Assembly (NCBI GenBank): GCA_035529315.1
Contig: DATKWZ010000034.1
Location: 62,001-126,000, forward strand
DNA length: 64,000 bases
Source of the DNA: Anaerolineae bacterium
GTDB lineage: Bacteria; Desulfobacterota; Desulfobacteria; Desulfobacterales; ETH-SRB1
Direction of reading: 5' to 3'
This document shows positions 26,971 through 37,326 of the stretch, piece after piece (the first letter of the stretch is position 1; every line of letters begins with the position of its first letter). The position numbers and the translations under genes are program-made. The notes under the pieces were generated by a model. The model had not been told where the DNA came from, made no database searches, and saw nothing but the letters and a program-made list of their open reading frames with translations.

Positions 26971-27948
26971 ATGAAGATAAACTTAAGTTCCTTTTTGCAA
27001 TTAAGGTTTAACATTTTTATGTGCAGGAAACTTGGGTGGAGAATTACCTTTTTTTATATAACCATGTTAGGGAAATTATATTTTTTCTTTAAAAGAAAGG
27101 AAAGGCAAAAAATAAAAAATTCTGTTAAGGAGGTATTTGCCGGCGGGAAAAGTAGATTTGAGATAAGGTCGATTACCAGGGATATTTTTCGTGGGATAGT
27201 ATATCATTATTATGAAAAATTTTTTAACGCGTATTCTTCTCCTGCAACGCTCAGAGCTTTTATAAGAACACAAATGGAAAGTACAGGCATAGAAGCCATA
27301 AAAAAAGGGCTTTCCAATGGCAGGGGCGTTTTGTTAATTACCAGCCACGTTGGAGGCCTTGAACTGATTCCGGCTTTTCTCGGAGATAAAACATGTCCTG
27401 TAACTATAGTGGCAAGATTTTCTTCAAGCAACATGCGTGATGCATGCATTAAGCAGGCTAATAACTTTTCAACAAGAGTTATCGATGCTAATAATACACC
27501 TAATGTTATAAAGGCTATTTTTGATAACCTGAGAGAAAATCGTGTGGTAATTACTCAGTGTGACGAGATAGATGAATGGAGGCTTTCCAGTAAAAGCAGA
27601 ATGTCCTTTCTGGGTAAAGAGATAAACCCAGATAGAACGATAAACATTATTTCACAAAGGGGCGGCGCTTTTGTGGTGTTCGGCATTATGCATAGAGATC
27701 ATAATAATCGGTATAAATTTATTTCAGCTTCAATGGAAGAAATAAAAAAACGGTTTAAACAATTAACAGATGCATCAGTCGGAGAGATCGTGTTAAAATA
27801 TCTGGAGCAATATATTTACAATCACCCCGAAGGATGGTACCAGTGGAAACAATATCCGTCTATCGAACAGGTTCCATTGTCCGGCGAAATGACTGAAAAA
27901 TCATTATATCTGCCACAGCTTAACCCCTCTTTTGGCAACGTCGCATAG
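26971..27948 (+). CDS. Lipid A biosynthesis-type acyltransferase (LpxL/HtrB family)
   Basis: A 325-residue acyltransferase of the lysophospholipid/lipid A late-acyltransferase family, expected at the cytoplasmic face of the inner membrane. The HX4E catalytic motif is ITSHVGGLE (about 125-133). NPDRTINIISQRGGAFVVFGIM and HPEGWYQWKQYP fit the substrate region and family C-terminus. There is no obvious N-terminal membrane helix, and the protein is divergent from E. coli LpxL, so the acceptor (lipid A, ornithine lipid or a secondary product) is unknown. A strong AGGAGGT site precedes the ATG. It may be cotranscribed with the downstream kinase gene, 42 bases away. Confidence 0.85.
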   Translation: MKINLSSFLQLRFNIFMCRKLGWRITFFYITMLGKLYFFFKRKERQKIKNSVKEVFAGGKSRFEIRSITRDIFRGIVYHYYEKFFNAYSSPATLRAFIRTQMESTGIEAIKKGLSNGRGVLLITSHVGGLELIPAFLGDKTCPVTIVARFSSSNMRDACIKQANNFSTRVIDANNTPNVIKAIFDNLRENRVVITQCDEIDEWRLSSKSRMSFLGKEINPDRTINIISQRGGAFVVFGIMHRDHNNRYKFISASMEEIKKRFKQLTDASVGEIVLKYLEQYIYNHPEGWYQWKQYPSIEQVPLSGEMTEKSLYLPQLNPSFGNVA

Positions 27949-27990
27949 AACCGGATAAGTACTTGATGCAAACACAATGAGGCATGTTGC

Positions 27991-29994
27991 ATGGAAAAGG
28001 AAGTAAACTGTATAAATTCCGGGATCGTTATAAATTATATAAAGGCTCATAATAACGGTGATTGCTCTGAACTGTTATATGAGCTTGACCCTGAAATAGA
28101 CTCCCTTTCCGACCCTGAAAGTTTTTTAAAGGATCCGAACAACTGGGTTTCAAGCTCTGTAATTTCTAAATTATTTAAAAGGGCAGGATCGATTCTGCAT
28201 GATGAAAGGGTTGCTTATAAGATTGCAAAATATTCTATTGAGAATTCATCTCTTGGCTATATTCAAAAGATATTTGTTAAGGCATTCTGGTCTTCAAAAA
28301 AGAGTTTCAAACACGCCCAGGCAATCAATGATAAATTTAACCGGAACAAAAAGGTGGAAGCCGTGAAGTTATTGGGGAATGAAGCCGTGGTTCGTCTCCA
28401 CTGGAACCCCGCAATGAAATCTTCTAAAGTTTTATGCCTTTTCAATCAAGGTATTTATACATTTTTTCCAACTATCTGGTCAGGAAAGCCTTATACATTA
28501 AAAGAGGAATGTTGCTATTTTGACGGCGCTCCATATTGCGAGTACCATATAAGATGGCGCTTTCAAAACAGAGTTCGTGAATATCTTTCCAGATTTTTTA
28601 TGTCCAGAGCAATGCTGAAGGATATCATTACCGAACAGGAGAAGGACAAGGAGCTTATTGAACAAAAATATGATGAAGTTAACCGCCTGAATGTTAGTCT
28701 TAATTATAAAATCAAACAGCTTTTAGCCATACAGGATACAGGCAAGGCTATTGTTTCCACGCTTGACTTAAAACAGCTTTTGACCGTTATTATGAATATT
28801 TTGTCAAATATATGTCACATAAACCGGGCTATAATCATGCTTGTAAATGAGGAGAAAGGATGCCTTCAATATATGCATGGAGTTGGTTTTGATGGTGAAG
28901 CTCCGGAAGATGTCAAAAATTACACTATTCCCCTGAACCATTTGAGCAACATAATGGCAAGGGTTGCCAGCACAGGACGGCCCGAGTATATTCCTGACAT
29001 AAAAAAATCAATTCTGAGAAAGGAAAATATTGTTTTAAAGCTTACCAATCCCACCTCGGTATTTGTTGTTCCTCTTATAACAAGATCCAGGGTAATCGGG
29101 ATAATTGCAACAGATGCTGTGGATGGAGAGGGGGTCCCAGAGGTAACAAGGGAAACCCTGGAAATCTTTGCTCCACAGATCGCTATCGCAATAGAAAACG
29201 CAAAGCTATACAACAAACTCAAAGAGCAGATGGAGGAGCTGAAAAGATCCCAGACCCTTTTGGGCAGGGCTGAAAAGCTTTACTTTCTCGGCAATATGGC
29301 GGCAAGGCTGGCTCATGAGATTAAAAATCCAATGACCGCCATAGGAACATTCATCCAGATGCTGCCTCAAAAATATGATGATGAAGAATTCAGAACCGAG
29401 TTTTATGAAATCGCAATGGAGGAAACAGCAAGAATAAATAATCTTATTATCGAACTCATGGACTTGGCTAAAACAAGAGAATCACACTTTGAGCTAAACG
29501 ATGTTAATGAACTGATAGATAAGATGATTCTTCTTACTTCACCTCATAGCAAGGCAAAACAGATAGATATTGTTCGTAATTATGATTCCGGCATGGGGCC
29601 GGTGTGGATGGATTCGGAAAAGATGAAGCAGGTTGTTTTAAACCTGCTTGCAAATGCCATAGATTTTACTCCTGATAAAGGAAAAATTGAATTAACAACA
29701 AAAAAGGTTATGGAAAACGGAAAACAGGAGGTTGTTCAGATAGAAATCAAAGATAATGGCACTGGAATACCTGAATCTTTAATTGACAAAATATTCAACC
29801 CATATTTTACCACAAGGCATAAAAGTAGCTTGCACAGCGGTACAGGATTGGGCCTGTTTATCGCGCATAAAAACATGCAGGATCATGGCGGAACCATTGA
29901 AGTAAAAAGCAAGGTAAATGAGGGCACTATATTTATCCTGTCTTTTCCCAATACTTATACCGGTCATGCCCCGGTATCATCGGATAAAGATTAA
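27991..29994 (+). CDS. GAF-domain sensor histidine kinase with an N-terminal V4R-like domain
   Basis: A 667-residue cytoplasmic kinase. Residues 1-195 form an unrecognised sensory module; its end, KEECCYFDGAPYCEYHIRW, resembles the Cys-containing tail of V4R/heme-NO-type domains. A coiled coil at about 205-245 leads to a GAF domain (about 255-405). HisKA carries H442 in RLAHEIKNPMTA, and the ATPase domain has VLNLLANAIDFTP, IKDNGTGIPE and GTGLGLFIAH. No membrane helix or receiver is seen, so a separate response regulator is needed. The ATG follows GAGG. It sits 3 bases before the enolase-superfamily gene, so the two are probably cotranscribed. Confidence 0.88.
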   Translation: MEKEVNCINSGIVINYIKAHNNGDCSELLYELDPEIDSLSDPESFLKDPNNWVSSSVISKLFKRAGSILHDERVAYKIAKYSIENSSLGYIQKIFVKAFWSSKKSFKHAQAINDKFNRNKKVEAVKLLGNEAVVRLHWNPAMKSSKVLCLFNQGIYTFFPTIWSGKPYTLKEECCYFDGAPYCEYHIRWRFQNRVREYLSRFFMSRAMLKDIITEQEKDKELIEQKYDEVNRLNVSLNYKIKQLLAIQDTGKAIVSTLDLKQLLTVIMNILSNICHINRAIIMLVNEEKGCLQYMHGVGFDGEAPEDVKNYTIPLNHLSNIMARVASTGRPEYIPDIKKSILRKENIVLKLTNPTSVFVVPLITRSRVIGIIATDAVDGEGVPEVTRETLEIFAPQIAIAIENAKLYNKLKEQMEELKRSQTLLGRAEKLYFLGNMAARLAHEIKNPMTAIGTFIQMLPQKYDDEEFRTEFYEIAMEETARINNLIIELMDLAKTRESHFELNDVNELIDKMILLTSPHSKAKQIDIVRNYDSGMGPVWMDSEKMKQVVLNLLANAIDFTPDKGKIELTTKKVMENGKQEVVQIEIKDNGTGIPESLIDKIFNPYFTTRHKSSLHSGTGLGLFIAHKNMQDHGGTIEVKSKVNEGTIFILSFPNTYTGHAPVSSDKD

Positions 29995-29997
29995 TCC

Positions 29998-31149
29998 ATG
30001 CAAATAGACAAGGTAAATATTTATCAGGTATTACTGCCTTTTACAGGCGATTTCACTCATTCTTTAAGAAAAAGATCATCAGCAAAGAATATCGTGGCTG
30101 AAGTTATAGACAAACAGGGGGAAATTAAAGGCTATGGAGAAAGCGCTCCACGATCATACGTAACAGGGGAATCACAAGAAAGCGTTACCAGAAGTCTAAA
30201 GGGTCTCGTCAAGCAGAATAATTTCCCGTGGGAATTACATGATGTTTCCCAGATATGGGAGTTTGTTGACAGCCTTCCCCGTGACAAGGCACATCACTGT
30301 GCATTATGCGCAATTGAAACCGCTCTTTTGGATGCTTTAGGCAAGAACCAGAATAAATATATCATAGACTATTTTCCAGGGGATTTCCGAACAGACAAAA
30401 TCTATTATGGAGCATTAATTCCTATGGATAATAAAGAAAGAATCAGGGAAATCTGTGGATTGATCAAGAAAATGAAAATCAATAAATTTCGTGTTAAGAT
30501 AGGCAAAGATTTTGACCAGAACAAGGAAATTATTGATACAGTAAGCCGTATGTTTACAGGCAGTTATGACCTGAGGGTAGATATAAATGGAGCAGCAGAT
30601 TTCGAACTTGCCTTAAAGCATATGCAGCTCATGAAGGAACACAATGTCAGTGTTATTGAACAACCCATGATGCCGGATGATCCGAACATCGCTGATTACG
30701 CGGAATCAGCGCAAACCTATGGTATGATTTTAATGGCTGATGAGTCTGCATGCTCTCTGCAGGACGTAAAAAGGCTTTATAGAGAGGGTTTCTACAAGAT
30801 GATAAATGTAAGATTGTCAAAATGCGGCGGATTTAGAAATTCTCTTAAAATAATTGATTATCTGCGGTTAAATAAAATACCTTTCCAGATCGGTTGTCAC
30901 CTGGGCGAATCAGGCATCCTTTCTGCTGCAGGGAGAATTTTATCCCTTCTATGCAGCGATGCTCTGTATTATGACGGCTCCTATGATAAGTTTTTGTTAA
31001 AAAAAAACATTACTTGTGAAAATGTTTCCTTTGGGCTAGGCGGTGAAGCAGGCTCCTTGGAGGGTCCTGGACTGGGTGTCAAAATTAACAGACAAAACCT
31101 GTTGTTTTTATCCGATTCTTCAAAAACCGTTACTATTATGAGGCCTTAA
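29998..31149 (+). CDS. Mandelate racemase/muconate lactonizing-type enzyme (enolase superfamily)
   Basis: A 383-residue Mg-dependent enzyme of the MLE subgroup. The catalytic set is complete: K167 in RVKIG, metal ligands D195 (DINGA), E221 (IEQP) and D248 (ADES), and the second lysine K275 in RLSKCGG. The first residue of the usual KxK pair is Arg165. Family members include dipeptide epimerases, o-succinylbenzoate synthase and muconate cycloisomerase; none can be chosen from sequence alone. No menaquinone or peptidoglycan-recycling neighbour helps. It begins 3 bases after the kinase stop. Confidence 0.85.
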   Translation: MQIDKVNIYQVLLPFTGDFTHSLRKRSSAKNIVAEVIDKQGEIKGYGESAPRSYVTGESQESVTRSLKGLVKQNNFPWELHDVSQIWEFVDSLPRDKAHHCALCAIETALLDALGKNQNKYIIDYFPGDFRTDKIYYGALIPMDNKERIREICGLIKKMKINKFRVKIGKDFDQNKEIIDTVSRMFTGSYDLRVDINGAADFELALKHMQLMKEHNVSVIEQPMMPDDPNIADYAESAQTYGMILMADESACSLQDVKRLYREGFYKMINVRLSKCGGFRNSLKIIDYLRLNKIPFQIGCHLGESGILSAAGRILSLLCSDALYYDGSYDKFLLKKNITCENVSFGLGGEAGSLEGPGLGVKINRQNLLFLSDSSKTVTIMRP

Positions 31150-31217
31150 TTTTATCCTGAAAAATATCTGCGACGAATTTTTTGAGATAAAAGTGGTTTT
31201 GCGACAAAAAGACCAGG

Positions 31218-31829
31218 TTACATAAAAATACTCACATCGCCTATACCTTCGCGAACAACCTCAGGCATATCGTCTATAAGGGAGATTACACTTGAGGGTT
31301 TTCCCGCGACAGCGGTTTGCCCGTCAATTACAATATCAATTCTTGAATTGAAAAAATCGTGGATAAGGGATGGGTCATTGATAATGCTTCCGTCCGGCAT
31401 TGTTGCGCTTGTTGTGATAATCGGATTGCCCAACTCTTCCACAAGCGCCAGGCAAATCTGATTGTCAGGCACACGTATGCCCGCGGTTTTTCGCTTGGTC
31501 AACATGATTGTGGGCACAAGTTTTGATCCTGCCAGAATGAAAGTATAAGGCCCTGGCAAAAGCCGTTTCATGGTTTTATACGCATAATTTGAAATTTTGG
31601 CATAATCGCTGATATTTTTGAGCCCTGAACAGATAAAACTAAACGGCTTGCTTTTATTTCGCTGCTTTAACTGGTAAATCTTCTCAATAGCCCTTTTGTT
31701 CATAATATCACAACCTATCCCGTAAAAGGTATCTGTTGGATAGGCGATTATCCCACCTTTTTTGAGCGTTTCAACGGTCTTTGTGATGAGACGCGCCTGT
31801 GGATTTTTTGAATTTATTTTAATAAGCAT
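31218..31829 (-). CDS. Threonylcarbamoyl-AMP synthase-like protein (Sua5/YrdC/YciO)
   Basis: A 203-residue protein of the Sua5/YrdC family, which makes threonylcarbamoyl-AMP for the t6A37 modification of tRNA. GGIIAYPTDTFYGIGCD at about residue 30, KQRNKSKPFSFIC, LPGPYTFIL, RVPDN and TTSATMPDGS are the conserved segments. The length fits the short YrdC/YciO form; YciO proteins share these motifs with less certain function. It is monocistronic and convergent to the enolase-superfamily gene. Confidence 0.88.
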   Translation of the reverse strand: MLIKINSKNPQARLITKTVETLKKGGIIAYPTDTFYGIGCDIMNKRAIEKIYQLKQRNKSKPFSFICSGLKNISDYAKISNYAYKTMKRLLPGPYTFILAGSKLVPTIMLTKRKTAGIRVPDNQICLALVEELGNPIITTSATMPDGSIINDPSLIHDFFNSRIDIVIDGQTAVAGKPSSVISLIDDMPEVVREGIGDVSIFM

Positions 31830-32039
31830 AATAATGGGTTGATTTGTTTTAAAGCAACTTCTTAATAAGTTTTATTTTAAATGGTTATGCAACGATTTTC
31901 ATTTATTATGGATACTATCAGGTTGTCAATGCAACAAATAAAAGATTGATAAAGGTAAATCCATTTGCTATTTTGATTTTATAATTTTAGATAATATTTT
32001 AGTATTATGTGACAAACCATCTTAAATCGTAAAAAACTT

Positions 32040-32142
32040 TACCACAGAGCTCACAGAGCGCACTGAGATTCTCTATAATCCGCAATCCGCCACCGTACTT
32101 TGGCAGATTCTGTGATCTCTGTGTGCTCAGTGGCGAAAATAG
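32040..32142. repeat. Dispersed CACAGAG-type inverted repeat before guaB
   Basis: ACCACAGAGCTCACAGAGCG on the left is answered by TCTGTGATCTCTGTGTGCTC on the right, giving an imperfect inverted repeat. The wording recurs at 47.8-48.3 kb and 49.8 kb. The rest of the 31830-32158 gap is AT-rich and shows no gene. Confidence 0.6.
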
Positions 32143-32158
32143 AAGAAAGGCGAAACTT

Positions 32159-33622
32159 ATGATAAAAATACCACCTGAAGAAACCTTTTCTTTTGATGAT
32201 GTTTTGATAATTCCGAACTATTCCGATGTGCTGCCGAAGGATGTTAATACCGCAACCATGTTGACAAGAAATATTGCGCTTAACATTCCGATTGTAAGCG
32301 CTGCCATGGATACAGTAACAGAAGCGTATACATCTATCAGCATGGCCCGTGAAGGGGGAATAGGTTTCATACACCGCAATATGAGTATCAAAAGCCAGGT
32401 TGTGGAGGTTGACAAGGTTAAAAAATCTGAAAGCGGTATGATTATTGATCCGATTACAATCCGTCCCGACCAATTGATACATGAAGTGCTGAAGCTGATG
32501 GAACAGTATCGCATTTCCGGGATTCCGGTTACAATAGGGGATAAGCTGGTCGGTATCGTGACCAACAGGGACCTGCGATTTGAAACAGACCTGCAAAAGA
32601 AAGTCTCTGAAGTTATGACAAAGGAGAATCTTGTAACGGTTTCGGAAGGAATTACTCTGGAAGAATCCAAGAGGCTGCTTCATAAACACAGGATTGAAAA
32701 GCTTCTTGTGGTTGATAAAAATGGCCGGCTCAAGGGGATGATAACAATAAAGGACATTGAAAAAATAAAAAAATATCCAAACTCCTGTAAAGACAGTATG
32801 GGCAGGCTCAGGGTTGGAGCGGCAGTCGGAGTCGGTCAGGATATGGAGGAACGAGCGGAAGCTCTTCTTAAAGCAGGGGCGGATGTTATATTAATAGACA
32901 CATCTCATGGACATTCAAAAAATGTTATTGATGCAGTAAAAACATTAAAAGGCAATTTCAAAAATATTGAATTGATTGCCGGCAATGTCGGCACGGCAAA
33001 AGGGGCTGAAGATCTTGTTAAGGCAGGTGTTGACGGAGTAAAAATCGGAATCGGGCCTGGGTCAATATGCACCACGCGTATCATTGCCGGCATAGGTATA
33101 CCCCAGTTGACCGCAATAATTAATTGCAGGTCAATATCCAGCAAAACCGGCGTTCCTTTAATTGCTGATGGAGGCATCAAGTTTTCCGGCGATATTACAA
33201 AGGCTATAGGTGCCGGAGCACATACGGTAATGATAGGCGGACTTTTTGCCGGAACAGAGGAAAGCCCGGGCGAATTAATCCTTTTTCAGGGCCGCAGCTA
33301 CAAGGTATACAGGGGTATGGGTTCAATTGAGGCAATGAAAAAGGGCAGCAAGGACAGGTATTACCATGCTGAAGTGGTTGAGAACAACAAGCTGGTTCCG
33401 GAAGGCATTGTCGGGCGCGTTCCGTATAAAGGTTCTCTTACAGCTAATATTTTTCAGCTTATTGGAGGATTAAAAGCCGGCATGGGGTATGTTGGGTGCC
33501 GAACCCTGGGAGAACTCAGGGAAAAGGCTCGCTTTATAAAGATAAGCGCGGCAGGTATGCGTGAAAGCCATGTCCATGATGTAATAATTACCAAAGAAGC
33601 CCCGAATTACCAGCTTGACTAA
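32159..33622 (+). CDS. guaB: IMP dehydrogenase
   Basis: A 487-residue enzyme oxidising IMP to XMP with NAD, the committed step of GTP synthesis. [15 protein letters not shown] is the N-terminal signature. Two CBS domains occupy about residues 95-210. The catalytic loop [17 protein letters not shown] carries the active Cys, and [26 protein letters not shown] and the YRGMGS flap follow. I use the ATG at 32159 with GAAAGG upstream; upstream in-frame codons lie in repeat DNA. guaA is not in the window. Confidence 0.98.
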   Translation: MIKIPPEETFSFDDVLIIPNYSDVLPKDVNTATMLTRNIALNIPIVSAAMDTVTEAYTSISMAREGGIGFIHRNMSIKSQVVEVDKVKKSESGMIIDPITIRPDQLIHEVLKLMEQYRISGIPVTIGDKLVGIVTNRDLRFETDLQKKVSEVMTKENLVTVSEGITLEESKRLLHKHRIEKLLVVDKNGRLKGMITIKDIEKIKKYPNSCKDSMGRLRVGAAVGVGQDMEERAEALLKAGADVILIDTSHGHSKNVIDAVKTLKGNFKNIELIAGNVGTAKGAEDLVKAGVDGVKIGIGPGSICTTRIIAGIGIPQLTAIINCRSISSKTGVPLIADGGIKFSGDITKAIGAGAHTVMIGGLFAGTEESPGELILFQGRSYKVYRGMGSIEAMKKGSKDRYYHAEVVENNKLVPEGIVGRVPYKGSLTANIFQLIGGLKAGMGYVGCRTLGELREKARFIKISAAGMRESHVHDVIITKEAPNYQLD

Positions 33623-33628
33623 GATGTC

Positions 33629-33746
33629 GTCGTAAAAAGTCCCATCTACTGCGTTGTAGTATTTTTTCAGACCCTCGACATACTATTTGTATGCCTTCGG
33701 TCCTGAAAAAATACTACGCCTTGTATATGAAACTTTTTACTTAGCC
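33629..33746. repeat. Long palindromic intergenic repeat between guaB and dnaE
   Basis: GTAGTATTTTTTCAG (33656 on) pairs with CTGAAAAAATACTAC near 33702-33716, and the outer GTAAAAAGT and ACTTTTTAC also match. The whole 118-base element can fold as one long hairpin. It may terminate guaB, but its form (outer arms, inner arms, variable loop) is that of a dispersed palindrome. Confidence 0.75.
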
Positions 33747-33786
33747 ATCAACTTTGATGAACTTGTAAAAAGCAAATCTATCTGAA

Positions 33787-36700
33787 ATGACAAATCCTGC
33801 ATTCGATTTTATCCATCTGCATGTTCACACGCAATACAGTCTTCTTGACGGCGCCATAAGGATCGATGCCCTGTTAAAACGGGCATCCGATTTTGGCATG
33901 GATTCTGTGTCCATTACCGATCATGGCACAATGTTCGGAACTATTGAATTTTATGAAAAGGCTGTAAAGGCTGGAATAAAACCGATAATAGGGTGTGAAT
34001 GCTATGTGGCTCCGCAAACCATTAATGATAAAACCCCGTTTGACCACAAGGGGCTTTCCCATCTTGTCATTTTAGCCGAAAATCTCGAAGGTTACCGCAA
34101 TTTATGCCAACTGGCCACCATTGCACAGCTTAAAGGCTTTTACCATAAACCCCGTATCGACAGAGAAATTCTAAGAGAATACAGCAAGGGCCTTATCGGT
34201 CTTTCAGCATGTATGCATGGCGAAATTCCCAGGCTTATTATTGGAAACGCTATTGATAAGGCGGATGAAGCCGCACGCGCCTACCTTGAAATTTTTGGAG
34301 AGGGCAACTTTTTCCTTGAAGTCCAAAGTAATGGAATCGCAATACAGGAAAAGGTTAACCAGTCTCTTCTTGATATGAGCAAAAGGCTTTCAATCCCTCT
34401 TGTAGCCACAAACGACTGTCATTATCTTGATAAAGAGGATGTCCGCGCACATGAAGCGCTTTTGTGCATACAGACCGGAAAGACGATCCATGATCCGGAT
34501 CACTTCAAATTTTCAACCGATCAACTCTATTTTAAATCAAAAGAGGAGATGCATTCATCTTTTTCCCTTTATCCCGGAGCTCTTAACAACGCTGTAAGCG
34601 TTGCAAAAAGGTGCAATGTTGAATTTGACTTTCTGTCAAAATCAAGCAGCACATATCACTTTCCGAAATTTGGTCTTTCCCCTGGCCAGACTGCTGATGA
34701 AGTTTTCGAGCAAAAGGTCAGGCAGGGATACGCAAACATATTACAGCGTATAAAAACAAAGAACCCGGATATTGATGAGAAAATTTATAATGACCGTCTT
34801 GATTATGAAATTTCCATCATAAAGGATATGGAGTTTTCGAGCTATTTCCTGATTGTTGCCGATTTTATACATTATTCAAAAGAAAATAATATTCCGGTGG
34901 GCCCGGGAAGAGGATCCGCAGCCGGAAGTCTTGTTGCCTATAGCCTGGGAATTACAGAGCTGGATCCCATAGAGCATGGTCTTATTTTTGAACGTTTCCT
35001 TAATCCTGCAAGAAAAAGTATGCCGGATATTGATGTTGATTTCTGCATAAACGGCAGGGAAGAGATTTTTAAATACATAGTATATAAATACGGTGGCGGC
35101 GATTATGTTGCCCAGATCATAACATTTGGAAAGCTCAAAACCAGAGCCGTTATACGTGATGTCGGCCGCGCCCTTGGAATACCGCTGCGCGAGGTGGATT
35201 CAATCGCCAAGATGGTGCCTGATGTTTTGAATATAAGCCTTGATGAGGCGCTTAAACAGGAGCCAAAGATTAAGCTTCTTGCAGAAAAGAATCCTGAAGT
35301 AGCGGAGCTCATAAAGATATGTCGTGTTCTCGAAGGGCTGCCCAGGCATGCATCAACACATGCCGCAGGTGTTGTGATAGCAGACAAACCTCTTGTGGAA
35401 TATTTGCCGTTATGCAGAGGCAAAAAAGGGGAGGTGGTAACTCAGTTTGACATGAAATGTGTTGAGAAAATCGGGCTGGTAAAATTTGATCTTTTAGGCC
35501 TTCGCAACCTTACAGTTATCGCCAAAACCCTTTCTCTTATTACCGAACGTGGCAGCGTTCCTCCTGATTTCGCAAGTCTTGATTTTAAAGACCCCGATAC
35601 TTATAGACTTTTAGCATCAGGCGATACAACCGGAGTGTTTCAGCTTGAAAGTTCAGGCATGAAAGATCTGCTTGTGAGACTTCAGCCGGAATGCTTTGAC
35701 GACATCATAGCCCTTGTCGCTCTTTACCGTCCCGGTCCGCTTGAAAGCGGAATGGTGGATGATTTTGTTGAAAGAAAGCACGGAAGAAAATCTGTTAAAT
35801 ACGCTATCCCCGAGCTGGAACCTATTTTAAAAGAAACTTACGGGGTTATTGTATATCAAGAGCAGGTTATGAAGATTGCAGGGGTGCTGGCAAGCTATTC
35901 CATGGCAGAGGCCGATGATTTACGCAAAGCAATGGGGAAAAAATTACCGGCAATTATGGCTAAGCACACTCTGCGTTTTATACAGGGAGCAAGGGACAAT
36001 GGCATTGCTTCCGACAAGGCAAAAAAAATATTTGAGCTTATAGAAAAATTTGGCGGATACGGATTTAACAAATCCCACAGCGCTGCATATTCTCTTATCG
36101 CATACCGGACCGCGTTCCTTAAAGCTCACTTTCCTGTAGAGCTTATGGCTTCATTGCTTACAAGTGAAATTCATTCCATTGACGGCGTGGTAAAATATAT
36201 CGCCGAATGCCGAAGTCACGCAATAGATGTTTTTCCTCCTGACATAAATGAAAGCAGCAAGGAATTCACCACAGTTGGTTCAAAAATAAGATTTGGGCTT
36301 GTAGCGGTTAAAAATGTAGGGGAAGGGGCGATTGAATCTATAATTGATGCCAGAAAAAAGGGAAGATTTTCTTCCCTGTATGATTTTTGTGAGCGTGTGG
36401 ATTTACAAAAGGTTAATAAGAGGGTTATTGAAAGTCTTATAAAATGCGGGGCCTTTGATTCCACCGGCGCCGGTCGCAGCCAGATGATAGAATCCCTGGA
36501 AGATGTTCTTGATTATGGCCAAAGGGTGCAAAAGGAAAGATCATGTTCACAGATAAGCCTGTTTAATTCCAGCGTAAGCGAGTTGCATCCTCCTATGCCG
36601 GCAATTGACGAATGGGATGAGAAAAAGATTTTAGCCTTTGAGAAAGAGTCGCTCGGTTTTTATATAACCGGCCATCCTTTAACCAGGTATGAGGCTCTGC

Positions 36701-37326
36701 TTGATAAGTTCACCAATGCAAATTCTATTTTAGTAAAGGAAAAAAATGATGGTGAAACAGTCAGGATCGGAGGCATTGTAAGAAACACCAAGACCATTAA
36801 TACAAAAAAAGGGGATTTAATGGCCTTTGTAACAATAGAGGACCTTCTGGGTTCTATCGAAGTTACGATTTTTTCTTTGGTTTATAAAAAAATACAGGAT
36901 TTTTTAGTAGATGATAATCCAATTGTTCTCGAGGGAAGGGTGCAAAAGGATGAAAACTCGGTAAAAATACTGGTCGATTCCCTAATTCCTATTGATAAGG
37001 CTGAAGAAACCTGGACTGCAAGCATCCACTTTAATTTGGATATAACGAGGATCGAAAGAGAGAGGCTTGTCAAGCTTTATGATATTATCAACAAACATCA
37101 CGGCTTATGCCTGGCTTATATCCATCTGCGTGATCCTGATAAAACAGAGACAATAATTGCTTTGCCTGATACCATGAAGCTTAAGGCCGGTTCGGCATTA
37201 ACAAGCGAGGTAAACAGATTCCTTGGTTATAATGCCGTGGAAACGGTTTGCGGAGAAATTGCCGCTTCTCAACACCCTAATAATTTTAGAAACAACGGCA
37301 AAAGAAAGAGAGTTAGAAGTGTCTGA
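33787..37326 (+). CDS. dnaE: DNA polymerase III subunit alpha
   Basis: A 1179-residue replicative polymerase. The N-terminal PHP domain starts FIHLHVHTQYSLLDGA. GPGRGSAAGSLVAYSLGIT and MPDIDVDF hold catalytic residues of the polymerase core. GEVVTQFDMK, ALYRPGPLESGMV and GFNKSHSAAYSLIAYRTAFLKAHFP are strongly conserved. An OB fold follows (VRIGGIVRNTKTI, about 995 on). It ends in a basic tail (GKRKRVRSV) shortly after the OB region, at normal DnaE1 length. The next gene starts within its last codons, so the two are likely cotranscribed. Confidence 0.98.
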   Translation: MTNPAFDFIHLHVHTQYSLLDGAIRIDALLKRASDFGMDSVSITDHGTMFGTIEFYEKAVKAGIKPIIGCECYVAPQTINDKTPFDHKGLSHLVILAENLEGYRNLCQLATIAQLKGFYHKPRIDREILREYSKGLIGLSACMHGEIPRLIIGNAIDKADEAARAYLEIFGEGNFFLEVQSNGIAIQEKVNQSLLDMSKRLSIPLVATNDCHYLDKEDVRAHEALLCIQTGKTIHDPDHFKFSTDQLYFKSKEEMHSSFSLYPGALNNAVSVAKRCNVEFDFLSKSSSTYHFPKFGLSPGQTADEVFEQKVRQGYANILQRIKTKNPDIDEKIYNDRLDYEISIIKDMEFSSYFLIVADFIHYSKENNIPVGPGRGSAAGSLVAYSLGITELDPIEHGLIFERFLNPARKSMPDIDVDFCINGREEIFKYIVYKYGGGDYVAQIITFGKLKTRAVIRDVGRALGIPLREVDSIAKMVPDVLNISLDEALKQEPKIKLLAEKNPEVAELIKICRVLEGLPRHASTHAAGVVIADKPLVEYLPLCRGKKGEVVTQFDMKCVEKIGLVKFDLLGLRNLTVIAKTLSLITERGSVPPDFASLDFKDPDTYRLLASGDTTGVFQLESSGMKDLLVRLQPECFDDIIALVALYRPGPLESGMVDDFVERKHGRKSVKYAIPELEPILKETYGVIVYQEQVMKIAGVLASYSMAEADDLRKAMGKKLPAIMAKHTLRFIQGARDNGIASDKAKKIFELIEKFGGYGFNKSHSAAYSLIAYRTAFLKAHFPVELMASLLTSEIHSIDGVVKYIAECRSHAIDVFPPDINESSKEFTTVGSKIRFGLVAVKNVGEGAIESIIDARKKGRFSSLYDFCERVDLQKVNKRVIESLIKCGAFDSTGAGRSQMIESLEDVLDYGQRVQKERSCSQISLFNSSVSELHPPMPAIDEWDEKKILAFEKESLGFYITGHPLTRYEALLDKFTNANSILVKEKNDGETVRIGGIVRNTKTINTKKGDLMAFVTIEDLLGSIEVTIFSLVYKKIQDFLVDDNPIVLEGRVQKDENSVKILVDSLIPIDKAEETWTASIHFNLDITRIERERLVKLYDIINKHHGLCLAYIHLRDPDKTETIIALPDTMKLKAGSALTSEVNRFLGYNAVETVCGEIAASQHPNNFRNNGKRKRVRSV

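Noticed and set aside
32051-32689. 212-residue minus-strand frame
   Set aside because: It is antisense to guaB and to a dispersed repeat; no signal or domain is seen.
37223-37318. Upstream extension of the mannose-1-phosphate guanylyltransferase
   Set aside because: This part only shadows the end of dnaE in another frame; homology starts at ILLAGG, just after the GTG at 37319.
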